From assembly GCA_011777135.1 (NCBI GenBank), contig JAABVY010000363.1, positions 1 to 27,071 of the forward strand: a stretch of DNA of 27,071 nucleotides, written 5' to 3'. Made by a program: the position numbers and the translations under genes. The notes below the pieces were generated by a model. The model made no database searches, was not told the origin of the DNA, and saw only the letters and a program-made list of their open reading frames with translations. Of the stretch, positions 8,314-17,121 are shown one piece after another; position 1 is the stretch's first letter, and each line of letters begins with the position of its first letter. The DNA comes from Candidatus Zixiibacteriota bacterium (lineage in GTDB: Bacteria > Zixibacteria > MSB-5A5 > JAABVY01).

Positions 8314-10206
8314 TTGAATCGAAGGATAATTTTTTTATTTCTTGTAATATTGTTATTTCCCGCGTTCTTACAGGCAGATAGGACGCTGGAGACTCTCCTG
8401 CTCGAGGTGAAATTCCTGGAATACCAGGGATCGTCGCAAGGTTCGGTTCCGGTCTCATGCGACACCTTTACCCTCATTAAAGGAACCCCGATTGAGGCAT
8501 TTTGCGGCAATCTCAGCCTGGATATAACTTACCGCAGCCATGAGGATTCGAGCTTAAGTATCGAGTTGAGCCACATACCTCTGCCTCCCAAGAGCGATCC
8601 GCATATGAATCGGGTGCAGTCGCAGATTGGTATACCATATATAGTCGATTCTGTTCTGGTCAAAGCCGAACATGTCTATAAAGTGCTTTTCACTCCCCTG
8701 GCATTCGACAGCATCCAGACCGACTGTGATTTCAGCCATAAAGAAGAAGATGTTTTCCTTTTTGATCCTTCGGGAAGTTTCGACATATACTTTGTTCCTA
8801 ATTCTCTGGGAGATATTCACTGGAACAACATCCGCGATCACCTGGAAATGGAACTCGAGCGTTTCAACAAGATTTTCAACTTCACTCAGCCGGGAAAAAT
8901 AAATTTCTATCTGTATCCCTGCGACGCTCCATATTATGACAAATTCGATGGCGGGGATTTTGGGATTCATCCGGCCAGAAACAGCGTCTATTTTGAGTAC
9001 AGCCATCAAAATAGCGGTATAGCGGTGGAAGCTGTAAATCTGATTAAATTGTATCGCTACTGGGGATATTCTCCCAAGCTGATGGCTGTGGGAGCGGCTA
9101 ACCTGACAGATTTCCATTTATTTTATGCCCGCGAATATAAACAGACCGAGGGATTGTATCCGCTTGAGCATATGCTTGTCTCTCTTGACTTTGACAACCT
9201 GGATGACACTCATAAGAAGAGAATTGAGGCGGCCTCATTTATAGCCTATTTATCAGCACAGATGCCTGTGGATAAATTCCGGCACCTGTATATCCAGTCA
9301 ACCGATTTGACCTTGAAAGAGAATCTCGAAAAACTTACGGGAATGGATTTCGCGGAACTGGAACAGGAGTGGCTCGATTATGTTGACAGTGTCTCATTCC
9401 CGTTCGGTCTGTACAACTTCTATGCCCAACGCGCTCTGATTCAGAGGGATATGTCCGAGGCGCTGTTTCTCTATGAGAGAGCGTTGGAAGAAGAGCCTAT
9501 GGACAGCGCTATGCTGGCAAATATCTACAATATCTATTATCTGGCGGGTTATTATGATAAATCCGCCAAGACCATTCGTAAGCTCAGCAAGTATTTGAAA
9601 GAGTCCGATTACGACCTGACTCTCGCCAATATGCTTTTGGCGGGAGGACATGAGGATTCGGCTCTGTATTACTACAATAAATCTATGGAAAACAATGAGG
9701 GCTTTGACGAAATAGCGGTCTACAAACTCGCCCAGCTCGAATATCTAAACGAAAATTATGAGCAGTCCAAGAGGCATTTCTTGTCCCTTTTAGACAGTGC
9801 GGAATCAATTCCACTGAAAATCGACGGCCATATTTATCTCGGAAAAATATATAGGCACGAGAATGAGGCCGATTCTGCAGAAAATCAGTTCACCCTGGCG
9901 CTAAATGCCTCCAAAAACCTGCTTTCAAGATATCCCGATAATTCGCTTTACAATATGCGGGCGGGTGAAGCGGCGCTTCAGCTGGGCGAAACTCAGGCGG
10001 CACGTGACTATCTATCTCTGGCTGAATTCGTTGAGATGCGTCCGTTTTATCTGGGAAGAGTGATGCTTGGTCTCGGAAAAACTTATGACCTTGAGAATGA
10101 CCGTGAGAATGCCAGACTCTACTACAACCGTGTGCTGGAACTCCCTTCGGCATACCTTGATAAACGGGAAGCCAGACGTCTCCTGGAAAAACCATATAGC
10201 ATTTAA
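8314..10206 (+). CDS. Exported TPR protein with degenerate peptidase-MA-like domain
   Basis: This 630-residue protein starts at TTG, with AGGAGG five bases upstream. The N-terminus is a signal peptide (MNRRIIFLFLVILLFPAFLQA, cleavage near residue 21), so it is exported. Residues 25-140 are an unrecognised beta-rich region. Residues 150-355 resemble the gluzincin peptidase-MA fold: IYFVPNSLGDIHWNNI, FYLYPCDAPYY, and the closing LTGMDFAELEQEWLDYV segment typical of that family. However, the zinc-binding HExxH is absent (the helix reads SGIAVEAVNLIKLY), so it is probably catalytically dead. Residues 365-625 form about seven TPR-like helix pairs (for example AQRALIQRDMSEALFLYERA) that should bind protein partners. 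It lies 8 bases upstream of the VWA gene, suggesting a periplasmic scaffold that works with it. The peptidase-like assignment is inference. Confidence 0.75.
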   Translation: MNRRIIFLFLVILLFPAFLQADRTLETLLLEVKFLEYQGSSQGSVPVSCDTFTLIKGTPIEAFCGNLSLDITYRSHEDSSLSIELSHIPLPPKSDPHMNRVQSQIGIPYIVDSVLVKAEHVYKVLFTPLAFDSIQTDCDFSHKEEDVFLFDPSGSFDIYFVPNSLGDIHWNNIRDHLEMELERFNKIFNFTQPGKINFYLYPCDAPYYDKFDGGDFGIHPARNSVYFEYSHQNSGIAVEAVNLIKLYRYWGYSPKLMAVGAANLTDFHLFYAREYKQTEGLYPLEHMLVSLDFDNLDDTHKKRIEAASFIAYLSAQMPVDKFRHLYIQSTDLTLKENLEKLTGMDFAELEQEWLDYVDSVSFPFGLYNFYAQRALIQRDMSEALFLYERALEEEPMDSAMLANIYNIYYLAGYYDKSAKTIRKLSKYLKESDYDLTLANMLLAGGHEDSALYYYNKSMENNEGFDEIAVYKLAQLEYLNENYEQSKRHFLSLLDSAESIPLKIDGHIYLGKIYRHENEADSAENQFTLALNASKNLLSRYPDNSLYNMRAGEAALQLGETQAARDYLSLAEFVEMRPFYLGRVMLGLGKTYDLENDRENARLYYNRVLELPSAYLDKREARRLLEKPYSI

Positions 10207-10214
10207 AGGATTAA

Positions 10215-12314
10215 ATGGGTTTTCTAAATACAACCATACTCCTTCTTTCTGCCCTGGCAATAATACCGATTTTGATCCATCTCTTCAACCGCCAGAGAGT
10301 CAAACGCATACAGTTTTCCTCCATACGCTACTTGAAATCCCTGCAGAAAACTCGTATGCGCCGTCTCAAGCTCAAGCAGATCCTGCTTTTGATACTTAGA
10401 ACTCTTATAATTCTCCTGCTGGTAATAGCTTTCGCCCGGCCGACAACTGAAGGTTCCTATTCTTCCGCTCTGGGGAGCGCCGCACAGGCCTCGGTCGTAA
10501 TCATGATCGATAACTCGCTTTCCATGTCCACTGAAACTCCCGAAGGCTCCCTTTTTGAACTGGCCAAAACTCAGGCTCTCTCAATACTTGGGGATTTTCA
10601 AGCCAAAGACGAGATTGCGGTTGTGGCATTCAGCAAAGATCCTGTGATCGAAACCAATGGCTTCACCACCAATCACACATTTGTGCGAAAGACAATCTCT
10701 GATCTCGAACCAAGCCACACCTCTACAAATCCGGTACTTGCTTTCGAGGCAGCATTGGATTTGATGCAGAAAAGCGATAATCTCGTCAAGGAGATTTATG
10801 TCTTTTCCGACCTTGCGGGGCCATCCTGGGAGGCCCTGTCGCTCAACACTATCAGCCAGTTTGATAATCTGAAAATATATGTAGCCGGAGTGACTAAAGA
10901 AGATTATGAGAATGTTAAGGTCGCCAATATCGATTTCGGCAATTCCCTGATCTACCCTGGACGGCCGGTCAATATATCTGCGGATATCATTAATGAGAGC
11001 CAGAGAAGAGTTGATAATCTTTTGATCAGTCTCTTTATCGACAAGAAAAGAATCTCGCAAACTGATATATCCGTGTCCCCCGGGAGTTCTGAGAAAGTCA
11101 GTTTCACATACACATTCGAAAACCCGGGGGAACATGAGGGATTCATAGAAATTACCGATGATGATCTGATCGAAGATAACCGGGTTTATTTTACCATAAA
11201 TATACCTAATGAAATCAGGACCCTCAGCCTGTATGAAAATGAGGGTGATGATTTCTTTGTCCGGATGGCATTCCAGCCATTGCCGGAATCCCCCTCTCAG
11301 ATTAATCTGGCTTCCGAGCCGATATCCAGCCTTCCAACCCTCAACCTGGAAAATTTTGATTGCATAATCATGAGCAACTCGAAATTTCTTTCACAAGCCA
11401 ATATGTCCAAGCTGATGAATTACGTTAAATCGGGCGGATCTATGTTGGCCTTCATATCCGACGATAATAACAAGGAAGCACTGAATGAGAGAATCATTCA
11501 GCCGGCCTTTGGGTCATCGATTGCCGGCAAGCTGGAGGTCACCGAAGGACAGGGCTTTTATCGCCTGAGTTCTCTCGACTTCACCCATCCGATCTTCAGC
11601 CGTTTTGCGGATATAGAGGATGACTATCTTCCGGAAATAGATTTTTTCAAAATATTGCAGGTCAGGCCGCCCTCAGAGGGAAAAATCCTGGCTTCATTCT
11701 CTACCGGTGCCCCGGCTGTTATGGATGCTCAATGGGGCAGCGGAAAAATCCTGACTGTCATGAGCTCCCCTTCGGCGGAGGATTCCGATCTGATCAGCCA
11801 TCCCTTCTTTGTGACATTTATGAACCGCGCGGTGGAATACCTGGCTTACGATATAAACCGTCTGCGTGAAAACTTTATCACCGGCGAGCCTATAAACAAA
11901 ATTCTGCTGAATATTAATCCCAAGAAAACGGTCGAGGTAGTGACACCCTCGGACAACAGAATCTATCCGGCCTATAACTTCTCTGGCTCTGAATTGAACC
12001 TCACGATTCCACCTGTACAGAGAAATGGAATCGCGACAATACTTGTCGATGATAATCCGGCAGAGAAATTTGCGGTCAATTTTCCACTGGATGAATCCAA
12101 CGGCGTCTTTCTGGAGGTGGATGATCTGAGGGGCGCGGCTCCGGATTTTCAGATAATCAAGCTACCCCCTGACGCCGATCATGCCCAGATAATCCGGGAA
12201 AGCCGGCTGGGCAAGGAATTCTCAAAGATTTTCTTTATTCTGGCCCTGGTTCTTCTCGCTGTCGAGATGATTCTGGCGCGGTCATCACGTGAACCCGCCC
12301 CGGAGACGAGCTGA
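10215..12314 (+). CDS. BatA-like VWA-domain membrane protein
   Basis: This 699-residue protein begins with a BatA N-terminal (aerotolerance-type) double membrane domain: TM1 at about residues 6-24, a basic loop (NRQRVKRIQFSSIRYLKSLQ) and TM2 at about 55-73 (LILRTLIILLLVIAFARP). A von Willebrand A domain follows at about 92-245, with MIDAS residues D99-x-S101-x-S103 (IDNSLSMS), then THTST-type and VFSDLAG elements. The middle contains a CARDB/Ig-like stretch (about 250-325) and a glutamine-amidotransferase-like fold (about 340-555). The chain ends with a membrane segment at about 673-691. Such proteins anchor metal-dependent adhesion domains at the inner membrane, often with MoxR ATPases and BatB, which are not visible here. 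AAGGA lies four bases before the ATG. Its exact role is unknown. Confidence 0.85.
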   Translation: MGFLNTTILLLSALAIIPILIHLFNRQRVKRIQFSSIRYLKSLQKTRMRRLKLKQILLLILRTLIILLLVIAFARPTTEGSYSSALGSAAQASVVIMIDNSLSMSTETPEGSLFELAKTQALSILGDFQAKDEIAVVAFSKDPVIETNGFTTNHTFVRKTISDLEPSHTSTNPVLAFEAALDLMQKSDNLVKEIYVFSDLAGPSWEALSLNTISQFDNLKIYVAGVTKEDYENVKVANIDFGNSLIYPGRPVNISADIINESQRRVDNLLISLFIDKKRISQTDISVSPGSSEKVSFTYTFENPGEHEGFIEITDDDLIEDNRVYFTINIPNEIRTLSLYENEGDDFFVRMAFQPLPESPSQINLASEPISSLPTLNLENFDCIIMSNSKFLSQANMSKLMNYVKSGGSMLAFISDDNNKEALNERIIQPAFGSSIAGKLEVTEGQGFYRLSSLDFTHPIFSRFADIEDDYLPEIDFFKILQVRPPSEGKILASFSTGAPAVMDAQWGSGKILTVMSSPSAEDSDLISHPFFVTFMNRAVEYLAYDINRLRENFITGEPINKILLNINPKKTVEVVTPSDNRIYPAYNFSGSELNLTIPPVQRNGIATILVDDNPAEKFAVNFPLDESNGVFLEVDDLRGAAPDFQIIKLPPDADHAQIIRESRLGKEFSKIFFILALVLLAVEMILARSSREPAPETS

Positions 12315-12324
12315 TCGATTCCTT

Positions 12325-12352
12325 TTGACAAATCCCGAGACTTTGCTAAATT
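12325..12352 (+). promoter_or_regulatory. Sigma-70 promoter of ABC-F gene, giving a near-leaderless mRNA
   Basis: TTGACA (12325-12330, a perfect -35), 16-base spacer and TAAATT (12347-12352). The usual start point 6-7 bases after the -10 is at or beside the A of the ATG at 12359. No Shine-Dalgarno sequence lies between (the bases read CTCCCC), so the transcript may be leaderless. Confidence 0.5.
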
Positions 12353-12358
12353 CTCCCC

Positions 12359-14233
12359 ATGCGTCAGGTATATCTGGAAAATATCCATAAGTCATATCCC
12401 GATCGCCAGATTTTTTCAGGGCTCTCATGGCAGATCAACCATGGCGATAAATATGCCTTGATTGGCCGAAATGGGATTGGAAAAACGACTCTATTCCGCA
12501 TAATCAAAGGCGAGATAACGCCCGATGAGGGCCAGATACTGCGGGCCAAAAACCAGAAAATCGGCTATATGCCCCAGGAAGCTGAGATCGTAAGCGGAAA
12601 GACTCTGTGGCTGGAACTTCTGGACGCTTTCCGCGATCTCCTGGCAATCAAAGATGAATTCAAGGAACTCGAAGAGACTATTGCCGAAAATGCATCCGAT
12701 AAGGCGGCTCTGGAGAGATATGGCAAATTGCAGGAGGAATTTGAAATTCGCGGCGGATTTGATTATGAGGAAAAAATCAAGATAGTACTGCACGGACTCG
12801 GTTTTCCAGAAGAGGTTTGGCTCAAAGAGATCAAAAAATTCTCGGGAGGAGAAAAAAACAGGATATTTCTCGCCAAAATTCTCCTGGAGGAACCGGATCT
12901 TCTGCTTCTCGATGAGCCTACAAATTACCTCGACATCGAATCGACACAATGGCTCGAGGAATATCTATCGGCCTTCAAGGGGAGCGTTATAATAGTATCT
13001 CATGATCGCTATTTCATGAATCGCGTAGCCAAAAGGACGGCTGAACTTACCTCAAGGGGTCTTGAAATTTATCACGGCAACTATGATTTTTATGAAAAGG
13101 AATCTGCCGAGCGGCTGCGCCTGGCCAAAAAAGCCTATGAACATCAAGCCGAAGAGATAGAGCGAATCAGGGATTTTATTCAAAAGAATATCGCCGGGCA
13201 AAAAACCAAACAAGCCCAGTCGCGACGCAAGAAGCTGCAGAAAATGCAGCCGCTGGAGAAGCCGCATGAAGATAAGAAACAGATGAAACTGGATATCCAG
13301 TCATCGGGCAGGAGCTGGCAAAAAATCGTTGAGGTGAATGGTCTTTCAAAATCATTCGACCATAAACAGCTTTTTGATGACGTCAATCTTAAAATCGAGC
13401 GCGGTGAGAAGATCGGATTGATCGGACCCAACGGTTCCGGCAAGACCACTTTGATCAGAATGATCACCGGTCAAAGTGAACCGGATGAGGGTGAAATCAA
13501 TATTGGTAATAATGTCGAATATACCTATTACGATCAGGAGCTTGCGGGACTGGATATGGATTCCGATGTGATAGATGTCATCTGGGAGGAGAAACCGCAG
13601 GCCCTGGCTGAGGAACTGCGCTCATACCTGGGACGATTTCTGTTCACGGGAGAAGATATTTTCCGCCCCGTAAAATCGCTCTCAGGCGGAGAGAAAAGCA
13701 GGTTATCACTGGCCAAAATATTCGTGAATCCGGCCAACTTCCTGATTCTGGATGAGCCCACCAACCATCTTGATATACCATCGGTGAAAATGCTTGAAAA
13801 AGCCTTGAATGAATTTACTGGTACCGTCCTGATTATTTCCCATGACAGGTACTTTCTAGATAACACAGTCAAAAAGATTATCGCTGTGGAAAACCATGAT
13901 ATAAGAGAATATCCCGGCAATTTCTCCTATTACTGGAGAAAAAGACTGGAGCGGGAACAGTCGATTGCGGATGAAGCTCCGAAGAAAGACGATTCGCAGG
14001 CGAAGGAAGCCTGGGAAAAACTCAAGGATCGACGGCGACATCAGAAACGAATTGAGCGCGCCGAAATGCAGATAGCTCTGACTGAGGCCAAGATCGAGGA
14101 AATCGGTGAAATGCTGGTTGATCCGGAGCTGGCATCGGATTGGGAAAGACTCGCATCACTGGAAGAAGAAAAATCCCAGCTGGAAAAAGCCCTGGAAAAG
14201 CTGTATGAGGAATATGAAGAACTCACAAAGTAA
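12359..14233 (+). CDS. ABC-F family ATPase (Uup/YdiF-like)
   Basis: This 624-residue soluble protein has two fused ABC ATPase cassettes and no membrane segments, the ABC-F architecture of ribosome-associated translation factors. Cassette 1 has Walker A GRNGIGKTT (36-44), signature FSGGEKNRIFLAKIL and Walker B LLLLDEPTNYLDI with SHDRYFM. A charged linker helix follows (about 245-310, rich in K, R, E and Q), which in this family reaches the ribosomal E/P site. Cassette 2 has GPNGSGKTT (356-364), LSGGEKSRLSLAKI, LILDEPTNHLDI and SHDRYFL. The C-terminal 80 residues form a coiled coil like the Uup/YdiF CTD. Members rescue or resolve stalled ribosomes, and a few give antibiotic resistance; nothing here indicates resistance. 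The start ATG lacks a ribosome site and sits just after a promoter. Confidence 0.9.
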   Translation: MRQVYLENIHKSYPDRQIFSGLSWQINHGDKYALIGRNGIGKTTLFRIIKGEITPDEGQILRAKNQKIGYMPQEAEIVSGKTLWLELLDAFRDLLAIKDEFKELEETIAENASDKAALERYGKLQEEFEIRGGFDYEEKIKIVLHGLGFPEEVWLKEIKKFSGGEKNRIFLAKILLEEPDLLLLDEPTNYLDIESTQWLEEYLSAFKGSVIIVSHDRYFMNRVAKRTAELTSRGLEIYHGNYDFYEKESAERLRLAKKAYEHQAEEIERIRDFIQKNIAGQKTKQAQSRRKKLQKMQPLEKPHEDKKQMKLDIQSSGRSWQKIVEVNGLSKSFDHKQLFDDVNLKIERGEKIGLIGPNGSGKTTLIRMITGQSEPDEGEINIGNNVEYTYYDQELAGLDMDSDVIDVIWEEKPQALAEELRSYLGRFLFTGEDIFRPVKSLSGGEKSRLSLAKIFVNPANFLILDEPTNHLDIPSVKMLEKALNEFTGTVLIISHDRYFLDNTVKKIIAVENHDIREYPGNFSYYWRKRLEREQSIADEAPKKDDSQAKEAWEKLKDRRRHQKRIERAEMQIALTEAKIEEIGEMLVDPELASDWERLASLEEEKSQLEKALEKLYEEYEELTK

Positions 14234-14822
14234 AAAGATATTGGCTTTCAATGGTTCTCCTGTGAAAGAGAGCAGCACCGACTTGATCACGCGTGAGATT
14301 ATTTATGGCGCAGAACAGGAAGGTTTTGAATCCGAGCATGTCTATCTGAATGATCTGGATATACTGCCCTGTCAATCGTGCGGCGAATCGCCGGGGAACA
14401 AGCTTTGCTTTTTTGAAGATGATCTCTTCCCATATCTGCATAAATTTGCTGAATGCGATATAACCGTGGTATCTTCACCCGTATACTTCGACACCGTCAG
14501 CGCCCAGACCAAACTCATGATCGACCGCTGCAACTGTTTTAAACCGCTTATCGGTTATGAAACCGGAGATTTCAAGTTTGCAGACTTGAATCTTAAACCG
14601 CGCCTTGGAATAATAGTGCTTGTTGGCGGTGAAAGAGAAAAATTCACGCATGCTCTAACGGTAATTAAAGGCTTCTTTATCTGGACAGGGGTGAAACTCT
14701 TTGATGAGATTATCTATGCTCATGGTGAATATACAAAAGGCGCAGTCAAAGATAATCAAGAGTTGCTCCAGCAAGCGCATGAAATCGGCAGGAAGGCCGC
14801 ACTTTCGGCTATTCCAAAATAG
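14214..14822 (+). CDS. NADPH-dependent FMN reductase / flavodoxin-fold protein
   Basis: This 202-residue protein has a flavodoxin fold. KILAFNGSPVKESSTD at the N-terminus is the FMN phosphate-binding loop. A cysteine pattern CQSC then C (LPCQSCGE, NKLCFFEDD) follows at about residues 53-70, and SSPVYFDTVSAQTKLMIDR is the conserved segment of the NADPH-dependent FMN reductase and iron-sulfur flavoprotein families. Three cysteines are fewer than the four of classic Isf proteins, so a cluster is uncertain. Family members transfer electrons from NAD(P)H to flavin, quinone or iron-sulfur acceptors; the partner here is unknown. I chose ATG 14214, preceded by GAGGA; an in-frame ATG at 14205 is an alternative. 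The gene overlaps the 3' end of the ABC-F gene by 20 bases and is probably coupled to it. Confidence 0.8.
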   Translation: MKNSQSKKILAFNGSPVKESSTDLITREIIYGAEQEGFESEHVYLNDLDILPCQSCGESPGNKLCFFEDDLFPYLHKFAECDITVVSSPVYFDTVSAQTKLMIDRCNCFKPLIGYETGDFKFADLNLKPRLGIIVLVGGEREKFTHALTVIKGFFIWTGVKLFDEIIYAHGEYTKGAVKDNQELLQQAHEIGRKAALSAIPK

Positions 14823-14978
14823 ACAAAACTTTCGTCTCAAATATATGTTGTAATTATGTAGATAAGAAAAAACAGTCTATTACGGTAATTGCATAAAGCT
14901 CTTGGCTTTCTGCATTTAATTCATTTTTATTGAGAATAAGATCTAAATTCAACGGGTCTTAAAAAAGGTGGAGGATGT

Positions 14979-15422
14979 ATGAAAATTAAAGATATTCTGG
15001 AACAGCAGGGCAAACGCGAAATCTTCAAGGTCACACCTGAAACTGTCGTAAAAGACGGTCTGGAAATAATTATGAAAAACCGCATCGGCGCTCTCCTGGT
15101 GATGGATGAAAATGACAAATTGGCCGGAATAATTACCGAGCGCGATATTCTCTGGAGAATATATAAGGACGGCGAGGAAGCCCTGCATAAGAAGGTCGAT
15201 GATTACATGACGCGCAACGTGATCGTTGGCATTCCCGATGATGATATCGAAACGGCCGAGCAATTCATGACAGTAAACCGCTTCCGCCACCTTCCCATCA
15301 TGGAAGGCGAAAAGCTGGTGGGCCTGATTTCAATCGGTGATATTGTTAAAAGTATGGCCGGAAATCTCAGAGTCCAGAACCGCTATCTTCGGGATTACAT
15401 CACCGGTAAATATCCAGGATAA
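14979..15422 (+). CDS. Two-CBS-domain protein
   Basis: This 147-residue protein is almost entirely a tandem CBS (Bateman) pair. CBS1 is at about residues 8-70 (TPETVVKDGLEIIMKNRIGALLVMDENDKLAGIITERDIL) and CBS2 is at about 75-135 (IVGIPDDDIETAEQFMTVNRFRHLPIM then GLISIGDIVKSM). The RDI and GDI motifs after each last strand carry the Asp that commonly contacts the ribose of bound AMP, ADP or ATP. Such stand-alone pairs generally act as adenylate sensors or protein-binding regulators. GGAGG sits before the ATG. The gene precedes the ThDP enzyme gene by 34 bases and probably shares its transcript, so it may link the enzymes downstream to energy state. The regulatory role is inference. Confidence 0.88.
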   Translation: MKIKDILEQQGKREIFKVTPETVVKDGLEIIMKNRIGALLVMDENDKLAGIITERDILWRIYKDGEEALHKKVDDYMTRNVIVGIPDDDIETAEQFMTVNRFRHLPIMEGEKLVGLISIGDIVKSMAGNLRVQNRYLRDYITGKYPG

Positions 15423-15456
15423 AATTTGAAATAACAAAAGGATTATCGAGGGCTAA

Positions 15457-17094
15457 ATGAAAGTATCTGATCTGATTGTAAAATGTCTCGAGACCGAGGG
15501 AGTAAAATATGTGTTCGGTCTTCCTGGCGAGGAAAACGAAGACCTTCTCTTTTCCCTTGAAAATTCCAGTATACAGTTTATCCCCACACGCATGGAGCAG
15601 GGAGCATCGTTCATGGCCGATGTTTACGGCCGCCTTACCGGCAAGGCCGGAGTATGCCTCTCCACCCTGGGACCGGGCGCAACCAACCTGATCACCGGGA
15701 TTGCCGACGCACACCTCGACAAATCTCCGCTGGTAGCTATCACCGGACAGGGATCATCGGACAGGATTCACAAAGAAAGCCATCAATATGTTGACATCGT
15801 CAATATGTTCAAGCCGATCACCAAGTGGAACACCTCCATCCAGAATCCCATGATCACCACAGAGGTTGTGCGCAAGGCCTTCAAGCTGGCCGAGATGGAA
15901 AAACCGGGAGCAACTCATTTTGAACTTCCCGAGGATGTGGCCGCTTTAAATTGCGACCTGGAACCATTGAAGCCGGTGCGTCTCAGGCGTCCGGCGCCCG
16001 ATTATAAAGCCATGAATGGAATCCTGGAACGTCTTAAATTCGCCAAAAAGCCTCTGATACTTGCGGGAAACGGCGCCATACGCAAGATGGCTTCCAAGCA
16101 TCTCAGGGAGTTCGTAAAGTTGACAGGAATTCCGGTGGTTTCAACTTTCATGGGCAAGGGTGCTGTTTCTGATTTTGAGGAGAATTCTCTCTATGCAGTC
16201 GGCCTGCAGGCGCGCGATCATGCCATGAAGGCGATCGATGAGGCCGATCTGATTATTGCAGTCGGATATGATATTGCCGAATATGCTCCCGAACATTGGA
16301 ATGGAAATAAAGACAATAAAATCGTACATATCGATTTCACCCCGGCTGAAGTCTATGAATTCTATCACCCCGAACTGGAAATAGTCTGCGATATATCGGC
16401 TGTGTTCTGGGAGCTGAACATCAAAATTAAAGCAGAAAGCGTCAATTACAATACTGAATGGTATAAGCCCATTCGCAAAGCGATCAGGGATGATCTGGAA
16501 TCCTATAAACTTAAAGGCGACCACTGCTTCACCATCCCGGGCGCTTTGCATATAATCAGGAACCTTTTGAATCCGGGCGATATATTGATCTCAGATGTTG
16601 GCGCTCATAAGATGTGGATTGGACGTAATTACCCGGTTCATGAACCGAATTCGGTTATAATTTCCAACGGCCTGGCCAGCATGGGTATCGCTCTTCCGGG
16701 CGGAATCGCAGCAAAACTGGCGCATCCTGATAAGAAAGTGGTAGCCGCCATGGGTGACGGCGGATTTTTGATGAATGCCCAGGAAATTGAAACTGCCAGG
16801 AGAATCGGGGTGAACTACACGATTATTGTCTTCAATGACAATGATTACGGCCTGATCTCGTGGAAACAAGTTTCGCATACCGGAAGAAAATACGGCACTC
16901 AATTGACCAATCCGGATTTTAAAAAATATGCCGAAAGCTTTGGAATCAAGGGCTATTCCCCCTCGAATCTGGAGGAACTTCATGACAATTTAAAAGAAGC
17001 GATAATGTCTGATGAACTGTCTCTGGTCGAAATTGGAATTGACCCGTCGGTAAATTATGAATTGACTCAAAAGTTACAGAAAAATAGAAAGTGA
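15457..17094 (+). CDS. ThDP-dependent 2-oxoacid decarboxylase, acetolactate-synthase-like
   Basis: This 545-residue enzyme is of the acetolactate synthase/pyruvate decarboxylase superfamily. Glu47 (TRMEQGASF) is the ThDP-activating residue. Other conserved parts are FGLPGEENEDLL, LSTLGPGATNLITGIADAHLD, and the Mg-ThDP motif GDGGF (D434) with NDN at 460-462. The active-site stretch after it reads YGLISWKQ (G465-Q471), unlike the GMVxQWQ of anabolic AHAS or DMVAFQQ of catabolic AlsS as I recall them. No ilvN, ilvC or alsD is present. The PGEEN-type N-terminus and a downstream SSADH gene 27 bases away match the cyanobacterial 2-oxoglutarate decarboxylase, itself first annotated as acetolactate synthase. 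I favour 2-oxoglutarate decarboxylase (succinate semialdehyde plus CO2) but acetolactate synthase cannot be excluded. Ribosome site GAGGG; a 34-base gap separates it from the CBS gene. Confidence 0.82.
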   Translation: MKVSDLIVKCLETEGVKYVFGLPGEENEDLLFSLENSSIQFIPTRMEQGASFMADVYGRLTGKAGVCLSTLGPGATNLITGIADAHLDKSPLVAITGQGSSDRIHKESHQYVDIVNMFKPITKWNTSIQNPMITTEVVRKAFKLAEMEKPGATHFELPEDVAALNCDLEPLKPVRLRRPAPDYKAMNGILERLKFAKKPLILAGNGAIRKMASKHLREFVKLTGIPVVSTFMGKGAVSDFEENSLYAVGLQARDHAMKAIDEADLIIAVGYDIAEYAPEHWNGNKDNKIVHIDFTPAEVYEFYHPELEIVCDISAVFWELNIKIKAESVNYNTEWYKPIRKAIRDDLESYKLKGDHCFTIPGALHIIRNLLNPGDILISDVGAHKMWIGRNYPVHEPNSVIISNGLASMGIALPGGIAAKLAHPDKKVVAAMGDGGFLMNAQEIETARRIGVNYTIIVFNDNDYGLISWKQVSHTGRKYGTQLTNPDFKKYAESFGIKGYSPSNLEELHDNLKEAIMSDELSLVEIGIDPSVNYELTQKLQKNRK

Positions 17095-17121
17095 ATTGAA
17101 TTAGAAAAGGTGAGGTGCAAT

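Noticed and set aside
14106..14213. Upstream extension of the flavoprotein frame
   Set aside because: It lies within the ABC-F C-terminal coiled coil, and the FMN-binding motif starts right after the ATG at 14214.
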